Below, piece after piece: positions 36,729-53,200 of a stretch of DNA of 64,000 bases. A model generated the notes under the pieces. It did not search any database, had not been told where the DNA came from, and saw only the letters and a list, made by a program, of their open reading frames with translations. The stretch comes from Hygrophila difformis (Eukaryota; Streptophyta; Magnoliopsida; Lamiales; Acanthaceae), in NCBI GenBank assembly GCA_030278955.1, contig JAOANR010000013.1:42196191-42260190 (forward strand). Direction: 5' to 3'. The translations under genes and the position numbers were made by a program. How positions within the stretch are numbered: the first letter of the stretch is position 1; every line of letters starts with the position of its first letter.

Positions 36729-37554
36729 TATATGTAAAGCACATTCCACAATAATATGAATATAAACTATAGAAAATAGGGTAATTATTATTCCATGCAA
36801 CTATGTAAGCATTAAGTATGTCATTAATAAACCTTTTGTTTTAATGAATACGAGTCACATTGGCAATCATGTAAATTAAGAAAATTAATCAAAAACTAAT
36901 TATATTCTCGGTCTTCTTAAAATATATATATATATATATATATATAATGTATGTGTCCTGGTTATGTTGTATATTATTGAATCGTGTTATTTAAATTGTG
37001 ATTTTATGTTTGAAGTTCTGTATTACTGATAAGTGTTGGGTGTAAGAATAAGTGAAAAACTACCTAATTTGGTTCGTAATTATTATTATTATTAATAATT
37101 ATTTTTAAAAGGCTGTCGCCAAAGTAACTAGTTGAAAAAAGTAATAAATAAACAAAAGGAAAAGAGGGACCATTAGTAAATTATCATGGCAACGGATATC
37201 AGCCCTAGTCAATTCATCTTAGTATTATAATAATAATCCATATTCTGAATTTTTCATTTTAATGTGTTTTTTTATTTTGATTAAAAAAAATAAATGAATG
37301 AAAATGCCCTATTTTATACTCCTATTATAATGCATCGATTATTTTTGGTAGTCCGGGGATCAATACCAATATTCAGTTTATTGGACAAATTTTTTTTTTT
37401 CGCAATGAGTTTATTGGACAATTAAGATAGCATGAGGTAATTAATTTTTAACATCAAAATGTGGGTTAGGACAGAGAACCATAATTATCACTACCAAGTT
37501 AAGCATCAATCACTAAACCAAACAACAATTGGTATTATGCCCAACAATTATTAA

Positions 37555-37722
37555 GTGGGTGTTTGGATAAGCGATTCGAAACTGATTATTTGATTATTGC
37601 GCTTTCAAAACGCAAATAATCATATTTGCAGTACCATTTTTTTGCGGTTAAACTGATTATTTGCGTTTTGAAAACACAATAATCAGATAATCCATTTTCT
37701 TGCAACTTATCCAAACACCCTC
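37555..37722. mobile_element. Tourist-type (PIF/Harbinger) MITE, hairpin
   Basis: The ends GTGGGTGTTTGGATAAGC and GCAACTTATCCAAACACCCTC are inverted repeats. The flanks are TAA on both sides (37552-37554, 37723-37725). Inside, TGATTATTTGATTATTGCG pairs with a reverse-complement copy, so the 168 bp folds end to end. Confidence 0.75.
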
Positions 37723-37764
37723 TAAATACAATTTCAAATTTTCATTTAATGCCCAAAAATATTA

Positions 37765-38024
37765 CTCCCTCTGTCCCATTTAAGATGTCTTGTTTCATTT
37801 CTGCACACAATCCAATGCACTTTTCCCATCGTTAATATCTCAAAATATATACAACAAAAATTATTTAAAATATATATTATAAAACTACATGATTATACGA
37901 TTCTAACAAGATCAAACTCGACTATTTTTTTTCAATCATATACTTGGAATAATATTGAATCAAAGTTAAATAATGAATAGTGCCAAAAAGTCAAACCAGA
38001 CATCTTGCCTGGGACGGAGGAAAT
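37765..38024. mobile_element. Stowaway-type MITE, right end worn
   Basis: CTCCCTCTGTCCCATTTAAG at the left and GGGACGGAGGAAATA at the right. The interior matches the copy at 41277-41536 (TAAGATGTCTTGTTTCATTTC, CAATCCAATGCAC). Confidence 0.75.
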
Positions 38025-38566
38025 ATTTTAAAATAATTGGTGGAATATTAAAGGAAAAACAAAACTAATAGTTTTTTTGTTTTTTGTTTTGTTTTTTTTT
38101 TTTTTTTGGATTGGGATTACTGAAAAGTAATGAATGTCAAATTTGGTGACCATTTTACAGGTGGCATTTGAAAGGGATTTGCTTCTTTTATTTTTCCCTT
38201 TTTTTTATTGATGCAACTTGGATTTATACATGTTTGATTTAAGGTACAGAAACCTCTCCACCTTTTTATTATTAAAAAATTATCATTCATTTATGCAAAT
38301 ACACTGTATAAAAATAATTAAACAAATAATAAGTATATGGTTTACACCTAAGCCAACCAGTAACAAGGCAAAAAATTTCAATTTGGGAGAGAAGAGTTGT
38401 AGTAATATCTAAAATGGTCCACAAGACAAGAACTAGGAACTCATCATATCAAATATTAATGATGACAATGATTGTCATGTATACATACAATATGTATGTA
38501 TAATTGGACTTGTCTTCATGTGTGATGTTAATGTATATTTAGATATTTGTATTTATTTTTAGAAGT

Positions 38567-38806
38567 ACTTCTGTATTAAAAAATATTAATATTTCTTGTT
38601 TTTACGTAATTTAATACATATTTTTAAAGAGTAATATCTCAAATGTTATAAAATAAAAAATTATAAAATATATGATTAGACGAATCTAACAAGATTTCAC
38701 TTGACTATGTTTTATCTTATATAACTGTGTTAAAAAATTGAATCAAAATTACTCAATACATAATGTTTACTATGCAAACGTTAATATTATTTGAATATGG
38801 AGGGAG
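38567..38806. mobile_element. Stowaway-type MITE, left end worn
   Basis: The interior GATTAGACGAATCTAACAAG and the right end ATATGGAGGGAG-TA are clear. The left terminus (CTTCTGTATTAAAAAATATT) has decayed. Confidence 0.65.
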
Positions 38807-39214
38807 TATTTTGTAAATTGGGTAGATGTATAGACTATAGAGTAATAGAGGTGAATGCAAGGAGTCCAACACTAGCACGTTTTAAAAATGAGAGTTTGGC
38901 CAATTTGGGTTAAAATATCGAAAAATTTCGTGTAAAAAGGTTATAGGTTAATTTGGATCAATCTAAAAAGAAGAAGAAGAAAAAAAAGGAATTTTAACAT
39001 GTGGCCAAACAAGGGCTTCCACAACTTGATGGGGAACTTTTTAAACCAATGTTGGAAATTTTGTTGGAGTTTTGTAATGGATTTTGACACCAAATCACTA
39101 TAAAAATTATGGATTTGGTAGCTAAAGCTGTGGTAGCTAAAGAAATTTGGTCGTTAGCATCTTTAGTGATCAAATTTTATCAAAAATTTTCGGTCGCTAG
39201 AACATAAAATTCTT

Positions 39215-39373
39215 TTTTTTGATAAACATTGTCACTCTTAAGTGACTAAGAGTGATAAAATTACAAAGAGTGATGAAATTGAGGGATATGAGACCGGGTG
39301 GAAATCGAACCCCTACCATAAGATTGAAATTCATGGGATATGATCACTTGGGTCAAGTCCTCATTCCCAACAG
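39215..39373 (-). mobile_element. tRNA-derived SINE (about 160 bp)
   Basis: On the minus strand the 5' end carries an A-box-like stretch (TGACCCAAGTGATCA) and, about 45 bp on, a B-box-like GGGGTTCGATTTCCACC. A body and an A-rich tail (the T run at 39215-39220 on the plus strand) follow. A 9-bp target duplication AAAATTCTT flanks it at 39206-39214 and 39374-39382. This is the full layout of a plant SINE mobilised by LINE machinery. Confidence 0.75.
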
Positions 39374-39894
39374 AAAATTCTTGTAGTTAATATGAAATTA
39401 AATGCATTAATTTTTGAAGGAAAATGCAATGCATTATTAAAATTGAAAGAGCTAATTTATAATATGAAAATAAAAATTTTGAAATTTTCATTTGGTCGGT
39501 CTTGGGTCATGGAATGGAATTATGTACATCCAAAAATGTGCTTATCCTGCAAGATTTTTATGGTCATGTTAATACACATGAATTTATCTTTCATACTTCA
39601 TATCAGAATGATTCTGATTAAATGTGATCCAAATTAGTAATGGCAATAAAATTTGCAATGACTTACCCAACTTACTTCAAAATCTACAATGCAATGCTCA
39701 CATTTCCGATTCAATACCTCAAAAATCACAAATAATATTCAAACTTTCTTGAATAAATACTACAATGATTACATTTATGATTCAAATAATCACATTTAAT
39801 TCATGGGTATAAAAAAATAAGACCTTGTCATGGTCTTTGGAAACAATTCTTCGAAGAATGGCATATGCAAAATGATGAACCGTTATAAATATTA

Positions 39895-40162
39895 CTTCCT
39901 CCATTTTCTAAAAATTGAAACGGACCCACAGTGCACGTAGTCCAACACACATTTTTAAACTATTAATAACTCAGGTTCCGTACAAGTAAAAATTCTAAAA
40001 AGTTCGATATTTTAAAACTACACGACGAGACGAATATAACAAGATCTCACTTGACTATGTTTTAACTTGGTTAACATAACTATTATAAAAATTTTAAGTC
40101 AAAGTGCGTGTGCGAACATTACCCAATTTCCAAACGTTTCAATATTTCAAAAACGGATGGAG
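39895..40162. mobile_element. Stowaway-type MITE (268 bp)
   Basis: CTTCCTCCATTTTCTAAAAA at the left, AAAAACGGATGGAG at the right, TA on both sides. Same interior as the worn fragment at 4894-5045. Confidence 0.75.
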
Positions 40163-40164
40163 TA

Positions 40165-41276
40165 CAGAACTCATATGGGACATGTCATCACAAAAAAAAA
40201 AACTTATAACTTTGGGATGGGATCCCAATTAACCCTTTCTTGTAAATACTACATAATTGAGATGGTAATTACCCACAGCTGAATACCAAATGTCCAAATT
40301 ATTGCATCTTAATCTAAAATTAAGTGCAAGCAAGCTAGTTCAATATGCATTATAATAATTGTATTTGAATAGGGTTGCTTTCATTATTAATTATTAATGA
40401 TTATATTTATAATTGAGGAATGCCATGGTAGTATGTTTTAATAAGTAAAAAACAATTTAATTGTCGTCATGATCCAATTGAAATTGTGGCTAGACCAATT
40501 GATGCTTTTCTTGGGACACCCATTCATTTCAATTAAACTGCGATTTTTTGCCACTTATTTACTCGTTTCTTGACTTTTCCGGGTTTTTTTTTAAAAAAAT
40601 AAATATAATTATTGATTTTTTTTTCACTCAAAAAAGGGGATTAAATACCATTGGCGTTGAATTGACTTGAAAGGATTCAGCATGAATAAAATTATAATGC
40701 TCGAGTTGAAAAAAATAAAAATAGCATACACTCATAATTCATACTTTGTAAATTCCCAATATAAACTCGTACAAATGAATTACTATAAAGTTGATACCAA
40801 GGGGCAAGGGTGTTATAATTCGAAATATTTGCTTTTATGAATATAATTATTCATCTGCTTTCTAAAAATATCTAAATATAATGATTATAGTGAATTGGAA
40901 ATTGTCATTTTAAATAATAATGTCATTTTTATCTCCCCGAAGGAAAAAAATAAAAAAAGAGAAAATGTCATTTTAACGGGTAGGTGAAGGTGATAAGGGA
41001 ATGAAATTGAAATGAAAGCAGATGTTGATCATATTCATAATCAATAATTATAAAAAAAACAAACAAGTAGCCTTTCCTAGTCATTATGTGTCAATTAGAA
41101 TCATGTTATAACTAACATAATTTAAATAATAATTTCTTCATTTTTTAAAAGAGCTGGTTCCAACTATTCATAGGACAGCTGCAATCTGCAGTTGGGCTGC
41201 AGCAACCTACGATGCATAATCACTTTTAGTAGTACATTTTATTTTATTTTTAAATAAAAATAGTACTATCTAATTA
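40165..41276. other. AT-rich intergenic stretch
   Basis: No gene, hairpin element or satellite was supported here. The short ORFs are chance products of AT-rich sequence. Confidence 0.4.
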
Positions 41277-41536
41277 CTCCCTCCGTCCCATTTAAGATGT
41301 CTTGTTTAATTTCTGCACACAATCCAATGCACTTTTTAAATCGATCATATCTCAAAATATATATAAATAAAAATTATGTGAAATATATATTCTAAAACTA
41401 CATGATTAGACGAATCTAACAAGACCGAACTCGACTATTTTTTTTCAAATAGTTACTTGCAATAATATTGAGTCAAAGTTAAACAATGAACAGTGCCAAA
41501 AAGTCAAACAAGACGTCTGAAGTGGGACGGAGGGAG
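41277..41536. mobile_element. Stowaway-type MITE (260 bp)
   Basis: CTCCCTCCGTCCCATTTAAG at the left and AAGTGGGACGGAGGGAG at the right, flanked by TA (41275-41276, 41537-41538). Nearly intact ends suggest a fairly recent copy. Confidence 0.85.
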
Positions 41537-41927
41537 TATAAGTTAAAATGGTACCAATTATTAACACAAAGGGACAATGTCTATTGTATTATAAATCTTC
41601 TTCCATAATGTCGAAATATGTGGGGAAAAAATTAGGGACAAGGACAAGTAAAGTTTGAATATGCAACTTTAGAATTAGAATAATGGACTAAACAACTTGA
41701 TAGACCCAAAATTTGAGAATAAAGTAGTATTATCCAATTTGGTAACTGTATTGAATTCATAAGATTTAATACATTTAGAGTGTAACATTAAACATTAAAT
41801 AGTTATTAATGATTGAAATTTCTATTCATTCATTTTTTAATAACAATTCATCACTTATGACAACAACAATATGGCACATTTGCATATTATTCAAGTGTAT
41901 AGAAATGATAGGGAGGAGAGCACACAA

Positions 41928-42543
41928 TAGAGATGGCAATGGGTCGCGTCCAGTCGGACCCAAGACCCGAACCGAGGAAAATTATAGGGCCCAAGAACCG
42001 ACCTAGACCCGAGGTATTACTCATTGGACCCGAACACACCCGAACCGGCAGGATCCGGACCCAAACCCGTGGACCCGAAGAATTAATAAAAATTAATAAG
42101 CAATAGGTTGTATCCGACCCAACCCGACCCAGGACCCGATAAAACAATAATAGAAAAAACATCAACAATTATGAAACAGCAGTAGCAACATGGAGATAAT
42201 GTGATTAGTTTGTGCAAACATTCGACCACATGGAGATGAATTTTTGAGTGACCGTTAGTTGAGCCAATTGCCATGTATATCAGCCATGTATTTCAGAATT
42301 AACAATATACATACCGGACACTGGAAAAATAATATTGTAGAACAATGGTCAATGGGTGAGCAACCAAACATTGTATGCTAGAGGCTGCTCTCACATATCT
42401 AGGTTCCCACACACCAAATCTATTTGGGTCGGGTCTACTCCTGGACCCAAGAACCGACCCAAACCCGAAAAGGACCCGAACTAAGCTAAACAGGATTGGG
42501 TCCGGGTCGGTTCTCGGGTCCACAGGGCCAATTGCCATCCCTA
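41928..42543. mobile_element. hAT-like element with GGACCCGA-type subterminal arrays
   Basis: The 8-bp target duplication GCACACAA is perfect at 41920-41927 and 42544-42551. The ends are TAGAGATGGCAATGGGTCG and the reverse complement of CAATTGCCATCCCTA. Both flanks carry many GACCCGAA/GACCCAA words (right flank mainly GGGTCC/GGGTCGG), with an AT-rich non-coding centre. No transposase. Confidence 0.85.
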
Positions 42544-42551
42544 GCACACAA

Positions 42552-43225
42552 CATAAAAATGATAGTACTGTTAATAACGGGATGGAATTGATTATAGAAA
42601 GATGGATGCAATGAATTGAATTATTATTGACTTGGGAAAAATATTATCCAGAGAGATAAATAGAGGGTTTGGGTTTGTACTAAATTTAGTAGTACCGTTA
42701 GTTGAGCCAACTGCCAAATAGAATCCCATGGTTGAGAACATCCCCTTCTTAAAGGTAAATTTTTCCTCAAAATATGGACTCTGAGAACTTAATTATCATT
42801 AAAAAATAATAATAATAAATAAATAAGTTGAGAACTTATTATACTGTAAGATACTTCTAAGAGATAATATTAATTGCCCAGTAATCACCTAGTATTATTT
42901 TTACACAAGTCTTTCAAAAGGGTTATTTAGTTTGACAAAAATAAGATTCTGTTTCAAAGTGTACCAAGGATTCACTCTTGAAAATTGTTCCTCCAGCATA
43001 CAAAGTTCTCTGATCCAAAGATGCTCTACTCAAGCAATGACTAATTTACAAAAATCCCTAATCCATGTTGCCAATAATACATTGAACAGACCCCAAAAAT
43101 ATCTAAGAATGGAACAAATCCGGGACTTGAGAATGAATTAGGGTAGGTTGATGATACATCTTTTCACATACAATCCACCATAAATAATAATTCAAAGATG
43201 ATTGACTAGAGCTCACTGTTGTTCA
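42552..43225. other. Spacer and 3' flank of RuvB-like 1
   Basis: AT-rich, no supported gene. The part near 43141-43225 is probably the 3' UTR of the minus-strand gene. Confidence 0.4.
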
Positions 43226-47703
<4,478 letters not shown>

Positions 47704-48916
47704 CTTCTCCTTGTTCCTTCTCTTTGTGCTTGAATTCAGCTGTTACCAGTGGTTGCTTTGTAACCCGGTATTTGGTTTTTGCAGGAGTTTGCCCTGCGGT
47801 AGTGGCGCAGTGCTGCTTAAATTGAGACTGGAGGGTGGAGGCCAAATATTGATGTTGTGGGCCTTAGTGGGCTTTAGATTACTTAAATTTAAAAGGATAC
47901 TCATATATTGGACTTATGGCCTTAATGGGCTACTATTATTGGGCCTTTCCTATATATGAACCTGGGCTTTTGCTAAATGGGTAGGCCCTTACTTCGTTAC
48001 TTACCATACAAATGGTTAAGGCTACATTTAAAAAATAATTAGAGTTTATAATTTAGAATTTGAAATCCGAAATTATTCGTGAAAAAAATAATTTTAAATT
48101 TGGATAAATTTGAACAAACATGTTTGGCATTTAAGTTTAAAATTAAAGTTTAGATATTTGAATTTAAAAATTTAAAGGACGAGGAAGGGTAGAGTTTAGA
48201 ATTTAGCGGTGGAGTTTAGAATACGACTATTAGAATAAAAAAATATTTACTTATTATTTATAGTAAAATAAATTTAAATTTCAAACAGTGTTTGTTAATT
48301 GTTACCCAATGCACTCTAAACCACTTTTTGCCAATACTCACAAAACTACAATATGAATCTTAAGATTAGCACACTTTTGGGATTGAGAATTTCGTGGCAT
48401 TCACACCAAGTCGAGAGCACAAGCATGTGGGTCAAGTTCAAAATGATTAAGCCCAGATTAACCCCACTTGCTTTATGCCAAAAAATTGAAGAAAACATGG
48501 CTTACACTTGAAGGGGAATAAATTTGAAATTTGTGATTGCTTAAGAAAGTTGAATTCAATATGCACAAGATATTGTGTTCAATTGGGGAGACGCCACAAT
48601 CCATATCATGGCACAAGAATATTCTACTAGCACAAACATATTTCTTACAATTTGGAGATTGCCATGTGATGTTGACACCTTTCCATGTGGTACAAAAAAA
48701 AGATATTTTTTAAATTCATATATTTCCAAAAAAACCCCTCAAAGCAAGCAAGTGAACCTCGTTCTTGCAAATCCTCACTGCCCAATTCCATATTTCATAA
48801 GCAAAATACATTGCAGCAATAAAATCCCTGTCCTGGTTTAAGTTTTGTCAACATCTGATGAAAGAATTTGTTCATTTTTATAAAACCAATCATCTAAATC
48901 CATCTACTTCTCTCTC
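47704..48916. promoter_or_regulatory. Promoter of RuvB-like 1 and upstream flank of the TLC gene
   Basis: 47856-47990 has at least five TGGGCC/TGGGCT (site II) motifs within about 130 bp, upstream of the minus-strand gene. Plant TCP factors bind such motifs in dividing cells. 48000-48560 is AT-rich with repeated TTTAAAATT/TAGAATTTA words. A small ORF at 48575 is not convincing. Confidence 0.5.
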
Positions 48917-49666
48917 ATGGAACTCATCCAAAACCTCTATGATTCTTCACCTCTACCAGTGTTCATACCGTGCTACATGTTCCTCTACATCTTGGGATAT
49001 TTCATCATCTTCAAGAATTGGGATAAGAAAAACAGACCTGAGGCCTCAAGCTGTGTCATGTCCTTAGCTCATGGCTCCCTTGCACCTGTTTTATCAATTT
49101 TTTCAATTCAAGAAAGCATTACCAAACCTGATTTCGCATCACATAACACTGCCTTGCAAAACCTGGTTCTTGAATACAGTATAGCCTATTTCTGTATGGA
49201 CCTTTTGCACTACATAGTGTACATACCCGGGGATGTGCTCTTCATCGCACATCATTTAGCCACGGTGTATGTGTTAATAACATGCCGTTTTGTAATCCAA
49301 CACGGGGCTGTGGCTATCCTGGGCGTGCTTACTTTGGCTGAAGTTACTTCTGTGTGCCAGAACATATGGAGCTTGGCCCGTTACCGGAAAGATGAATCAG
49401 CAAAGGCTGCTGGTGTGTTCAAGTTCCTGTCGCCCATTTTTTATGCGTACTACACTGTGGTGAGAGGGATTCTGGGGCCAATGTTCGTTTACAAGATGGG
49501 CGAGGCTTTTGCCAATGGTGCAGGTGATGGTGTGATTCCTAGGTGGGCTTGGATATCCTGGATCGTTGTAACGGCATCAGGAATTGGGGCTAGTTTATTG
49601 TGGGTTCTACACCTGTGGATTGACTTGTACAGACAAAGATCAAAGAAAGAGATGAAGGTAAATTAG
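48917..49666 (+). CDS. TLC-domain multi-pass membrane protein, intronless
   Basis: 249 residues, one exon, start at MELIQNLYDSSPLPVF. Several hydrophobic segments: residues about 15-32 (VFIPCYMFLYILGYFIIF), then around AYFCMDLLHYIVYIPGDVLF, HHLATVYVLITCRFV, FLSPIFYAYYTVVRGILG, and a last one with WISWIVVTASGIGASLLWVL. The HH in FIAHHLATVY and the upstream D-x-x-H (MDLLHY) are typical of the TRAM-LAG1-CLN8 family. The C-terminal tail is basic (RQRSKKEMK). Family members act in the ER or Golgi in lipid synthesis or sensing; this one is shorter than ceramide synthases, lacks an obvious homeobox-like part, and its substrate cannot be told. Confidence 0.85.
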   Translation: MELIQNLYDSSPLPVFIPCYMFLYILGYFIIFKNWDKKNRPEASSCVMSLAHGSLAPVLSIFSIQESITKPDFASHNTALQNLVLEYSIAYFCMDLLHYIVYIPGDVLFIAHHLATVYVLITCRFVIQHGAVAILGVLTLAEVTSVCQNIWSLARYRKDESAKAAGVFKFLSPIFYAYYTVVRGILGPMFVYKMGEAFANGAGDGVIPRWAWISWIVVTASGIGASLLWVLHLWIDLYRQRSKKEMKVN

Positions 49667-49900
49667 GATGGTGCAAGTGTTCAATAAAGCAGTGTATTTT
49701 AGTCACAACTTAGGGAGGGAAGTGTTGCACTATCTGTATGCATTTTATCGTAGATGTGCTGTAGATGAAAATTCTATCATTCTGTACATCAGCATGACAA
49801 GTATGTTTTGCACTGTTTAATTTAGTTAATGACGATAGATGGCCTCAGGAAGATAGTTAACACTTTACAGTTCACAGTTGTCAGTTAACACCTCTATAAT

Positions 49901-50000
49901 GTCCCATCAAAGGATGCCTGATAAAATTGGAATGTTATAGAGAAGATTAACATGGTCCCTGTGCAAGGATGACAGACACAAATTGAGAAATGGTCTTTTT
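49901..50000 (+). pseudogene. U6 snRNA retro-pseudogene
   Basis: Reads along U6: GTCCCATCAAAGGATGCCTG, ATAAAATTGGAA, AGAGAAGATTAACATGG, CCCTGTGCAAGGATGACA, ACAAATTGAGAAATGGTC, then a T run. Most differences from plant U6 are transitions (for example CGCAAGG to TGCAAGG and AATCGAG to AATTGAG). It is followed by an A-rich stretch and lacks the USE/TATA promoter seen upstream of active plant U6 genes. Confidence 0.75.
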
Positions 50001-50205
50001 CGAAAAAAAAAAGGAAAACCTCTATATAATAAATACATTTAGAAAGATGTCACTAACAAATATACTAAGGTAACAATGGCATTTCAGGAAGTCCTTTGAG
50101 TAATGTTTGATGCATACATACAAACTACTGAAGTTGGGAGAGCAAATAAAGCTTTGCTGCCTAGGTTTCAAAGATATTAGCTGACAACTTCTACTTGCAA
50201 AGTAC

Positions 50206-53200
50206 CTATATCCGGATTATTGTAGCACTTGATGAGTTCGGATTTCCTCTGTAGTCAATCTCTACAAAGAACCCCCCTCCTTCTCCGCGGGCAAGTCTTC
50301 CAGGATTTACACAGATGCACTTCAATTGGTCTTCCCCATCATTTTCTTCTCCAACGCAGAGCACCTGTTCAAGGGAAACGAGAATTTCATTAATTCAAAA
50401 GATATCATACGGTTAAGATAAACGCCAACTATTTAACTCAGTTCCAAAATTTTCCATTATTCGGATGTGTAGTGAAAAGAAAGGTATATTAACCTTAGCA
50501 AAGTTAGCCAAATCAGAAGGTAATATAAGTATGTCAGGAAATGATGCGATGTGGAGAGCTTCCTTCCCAAGAGAAAAGTCTAGGGGAATGTCTTCAGCTG
50601 GTGGATAGAGGGGATAGAAACTGCTTCATAGGAAAAAAGAACGAGACAAAATGGCGTGAGTAAGTGAACAAATGAGGGGCAATTCCATTTTATGACAGCT
50701 AAAACATGCCTGTGCTGGTTCAAAAGATGCTTTGCTAGATTAGTCAACCTCTGCTTGGACCCTCCTGGTGAATTACGACATATTTCCTCAGCACTCAGCT
50801 GTTTTAGTATATCCACAGAGCAGCAAGCCACTTTCACCTGCAAAGGAAAAGTTTTATAAAAAAATCCTCCAAGATGCAGCTTCTGACAAATGTTGGCAGA
50901 GCAATATGCATATGCAGTGGTTATGGTTCTTCCAGTTAAATATAGAAACATAAACTCTAATTCTTCATGAGCCATTACAAGTTACACTACGAATGGTGAC
51001 TTAAAGCTAATAATGTCACAAAAGCATGTATAAAGTAGCAAATGTAACTGATAGCAAATGGAGACTTTCATGAGGGCATGGAATCTGAATGATTGATTTG
51101 TGTGGATCTCATCCAACAATCAAATTTAGACACAAATATGTAATGAGAGAAACAGTACCTCATCCAAACATAAAACAATAAATTCAATAATTATCCAAAC
51201 CACCATTCAAATAATATTTTCTATAATAAAAAGATACAAAAATTCTTCAATTAGATACTCTTCATTTCTATATTTACATTTCACAATAAACTATTTCATC
51301 CCAAGATTACATCCATATAAATTGTACTGTATATCTTGAACTGTCATACACTATAAGGTTTTTTAAGTTGGCAGTTTTTCTAATTTATTTATCTCAGATA
51401 TAAACTTTTTTGCGGTTGAGTACATCAAACATTCAAGGAAATGCATATAAATAAGTCTCAAGCACCAAAATAGAAGTATATCTGTAAAGAAGAGAAATTG
51501 TAAAGATTGTTATTATCACCTCGTTAGCACAGAATGTCCCAGGATTGGAGATGCTGTATATCTGGAGAAAATTTTTATATCAGTCATGTTGATAACAGAG
51601 TAATCCAATTCTTTATATTAACAATTTAATATTGTAGAACATCCTTTTATACCTGATTACTGTAATCTGCAGGATGGATATCAAATGCAGGCTGCCAAAG
51701 TAATCCAAATCTCAGACTGAGAAATTCAACACTTGAAGGTACATGAAAATAAAAGATACAAAAAAAAAAAAAAAAACAAACAATACCTGAGGGAAAACTA
51801 AGTCATGATGGGCATCTCTGACGGATGGCACAAGGATCACACGCACTGTAGGACCCATATATTCAACATAATCTTGGAGCTACATGAACAACCAATAGAG
51901 ATATAAGAAGGATTGTTTGTTCTATATCTAACATAATCTTGAAGCCTACACAGAGTATGAATTATTAAAGAAAGAAGGGGAAAAAACAGAACAGGAAAGT
52001 CGATAATGACAATTCATAGAGTAATGACATTCGACTTGTACAAACCTTCCCAAGGATCTCAAGGTGAAACATGTCCTCAAATGTTTGGTTCACAGTTCCT
52101 TTTCTGAGCTCCGGATGGTCAGAATCAACAAAAGGTCCTAGCTGTCAAAGTCAAAATGTAGTAAGATACAAAGATACTAGTTTCTTCGAAAGCAATAAGT
52201 ACCATTTGGTTCAAGGTCCTCACCAGGACAAGTAACTGGGGTTGCTTACGTCTTGCATAGGCTATGAGCTCATTTAGAGGCTCAAATGACAAGTTATCAC
52301 TTGTCGTAAAAGGACCAGCTGCAACAATCTGTACAACATTAAAAGCCAGTGAATGCATCATAATAATGCCGGCAGAGAAACTACGATTTCCAGGTAAATT
52401 TTAAATTGTTGGACTGGAATTACATCTGGATAGATGATCCAGGCAGCTGTGACCACCCAACCACCCCACATATTCCAGGTTCTTGCGTTAACTTAACTAG
52501 CTGACTATGCCAACTACAACAGTAGCAAACAGATCCCACTAGTTGCTACATCTTTTAAGCATTAAGAAAAGTGCACAAGACTAATACAAAACCAATCCAA
52601 TCACGCTTACATACCAATGACACCTCGGGAATATCCTGCGAAGGATTGGATAACTGAAGATTGTGGTCCCTAGCCAGTCGTTTGGGAGGATTTTCTTCAC
52701 TAGAAGTAACAAACCAAGGGACAAAATCAATGATTTTTGAAGCAATAAGGCAATGCCCACTAGGATTATGCCCTTCTACACCCACCACCTATACAAATAA
52801 CCAAAATGGAAATTTATAGTTATGCCATAAAAATAAAAACCCATAGGCGAAGACAAAATTCAATTCCTGGTATGCACTTTTTCACCTGGCCTGGAAAAAT
52901 AGAATACTGGTTTAACTTTTGCAAGTCGAGGCGAACACGCTGCCCACCGGAATGCTCAACACTGAAACAAATAACAAAATGTGTCATACGCACAAATGGT
53001 TTAAATGAGGAGACTAAGGGTTCTCATGATTTTCCATGTTATTGACGACTTAATAATGTGCTTGCAGTCCTTGATTACATTGGACAATCCGATAATCAAC
53101 CAAAGCAGTCACTTCACAGAACACCAGTAAGCTAACGCCTTGTACCTAGTCTCTAGAAAAAAAAGATAGAAAGTATACAACACACTTGAGATGAATAATA

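Noticed and set aside
48575..48841. 88-codon ORF ahead of the TLC gene
   Set aside because: Lys/Ser-rich, no domain, no splice context; it lies in the likely promoter of the TLC gene.
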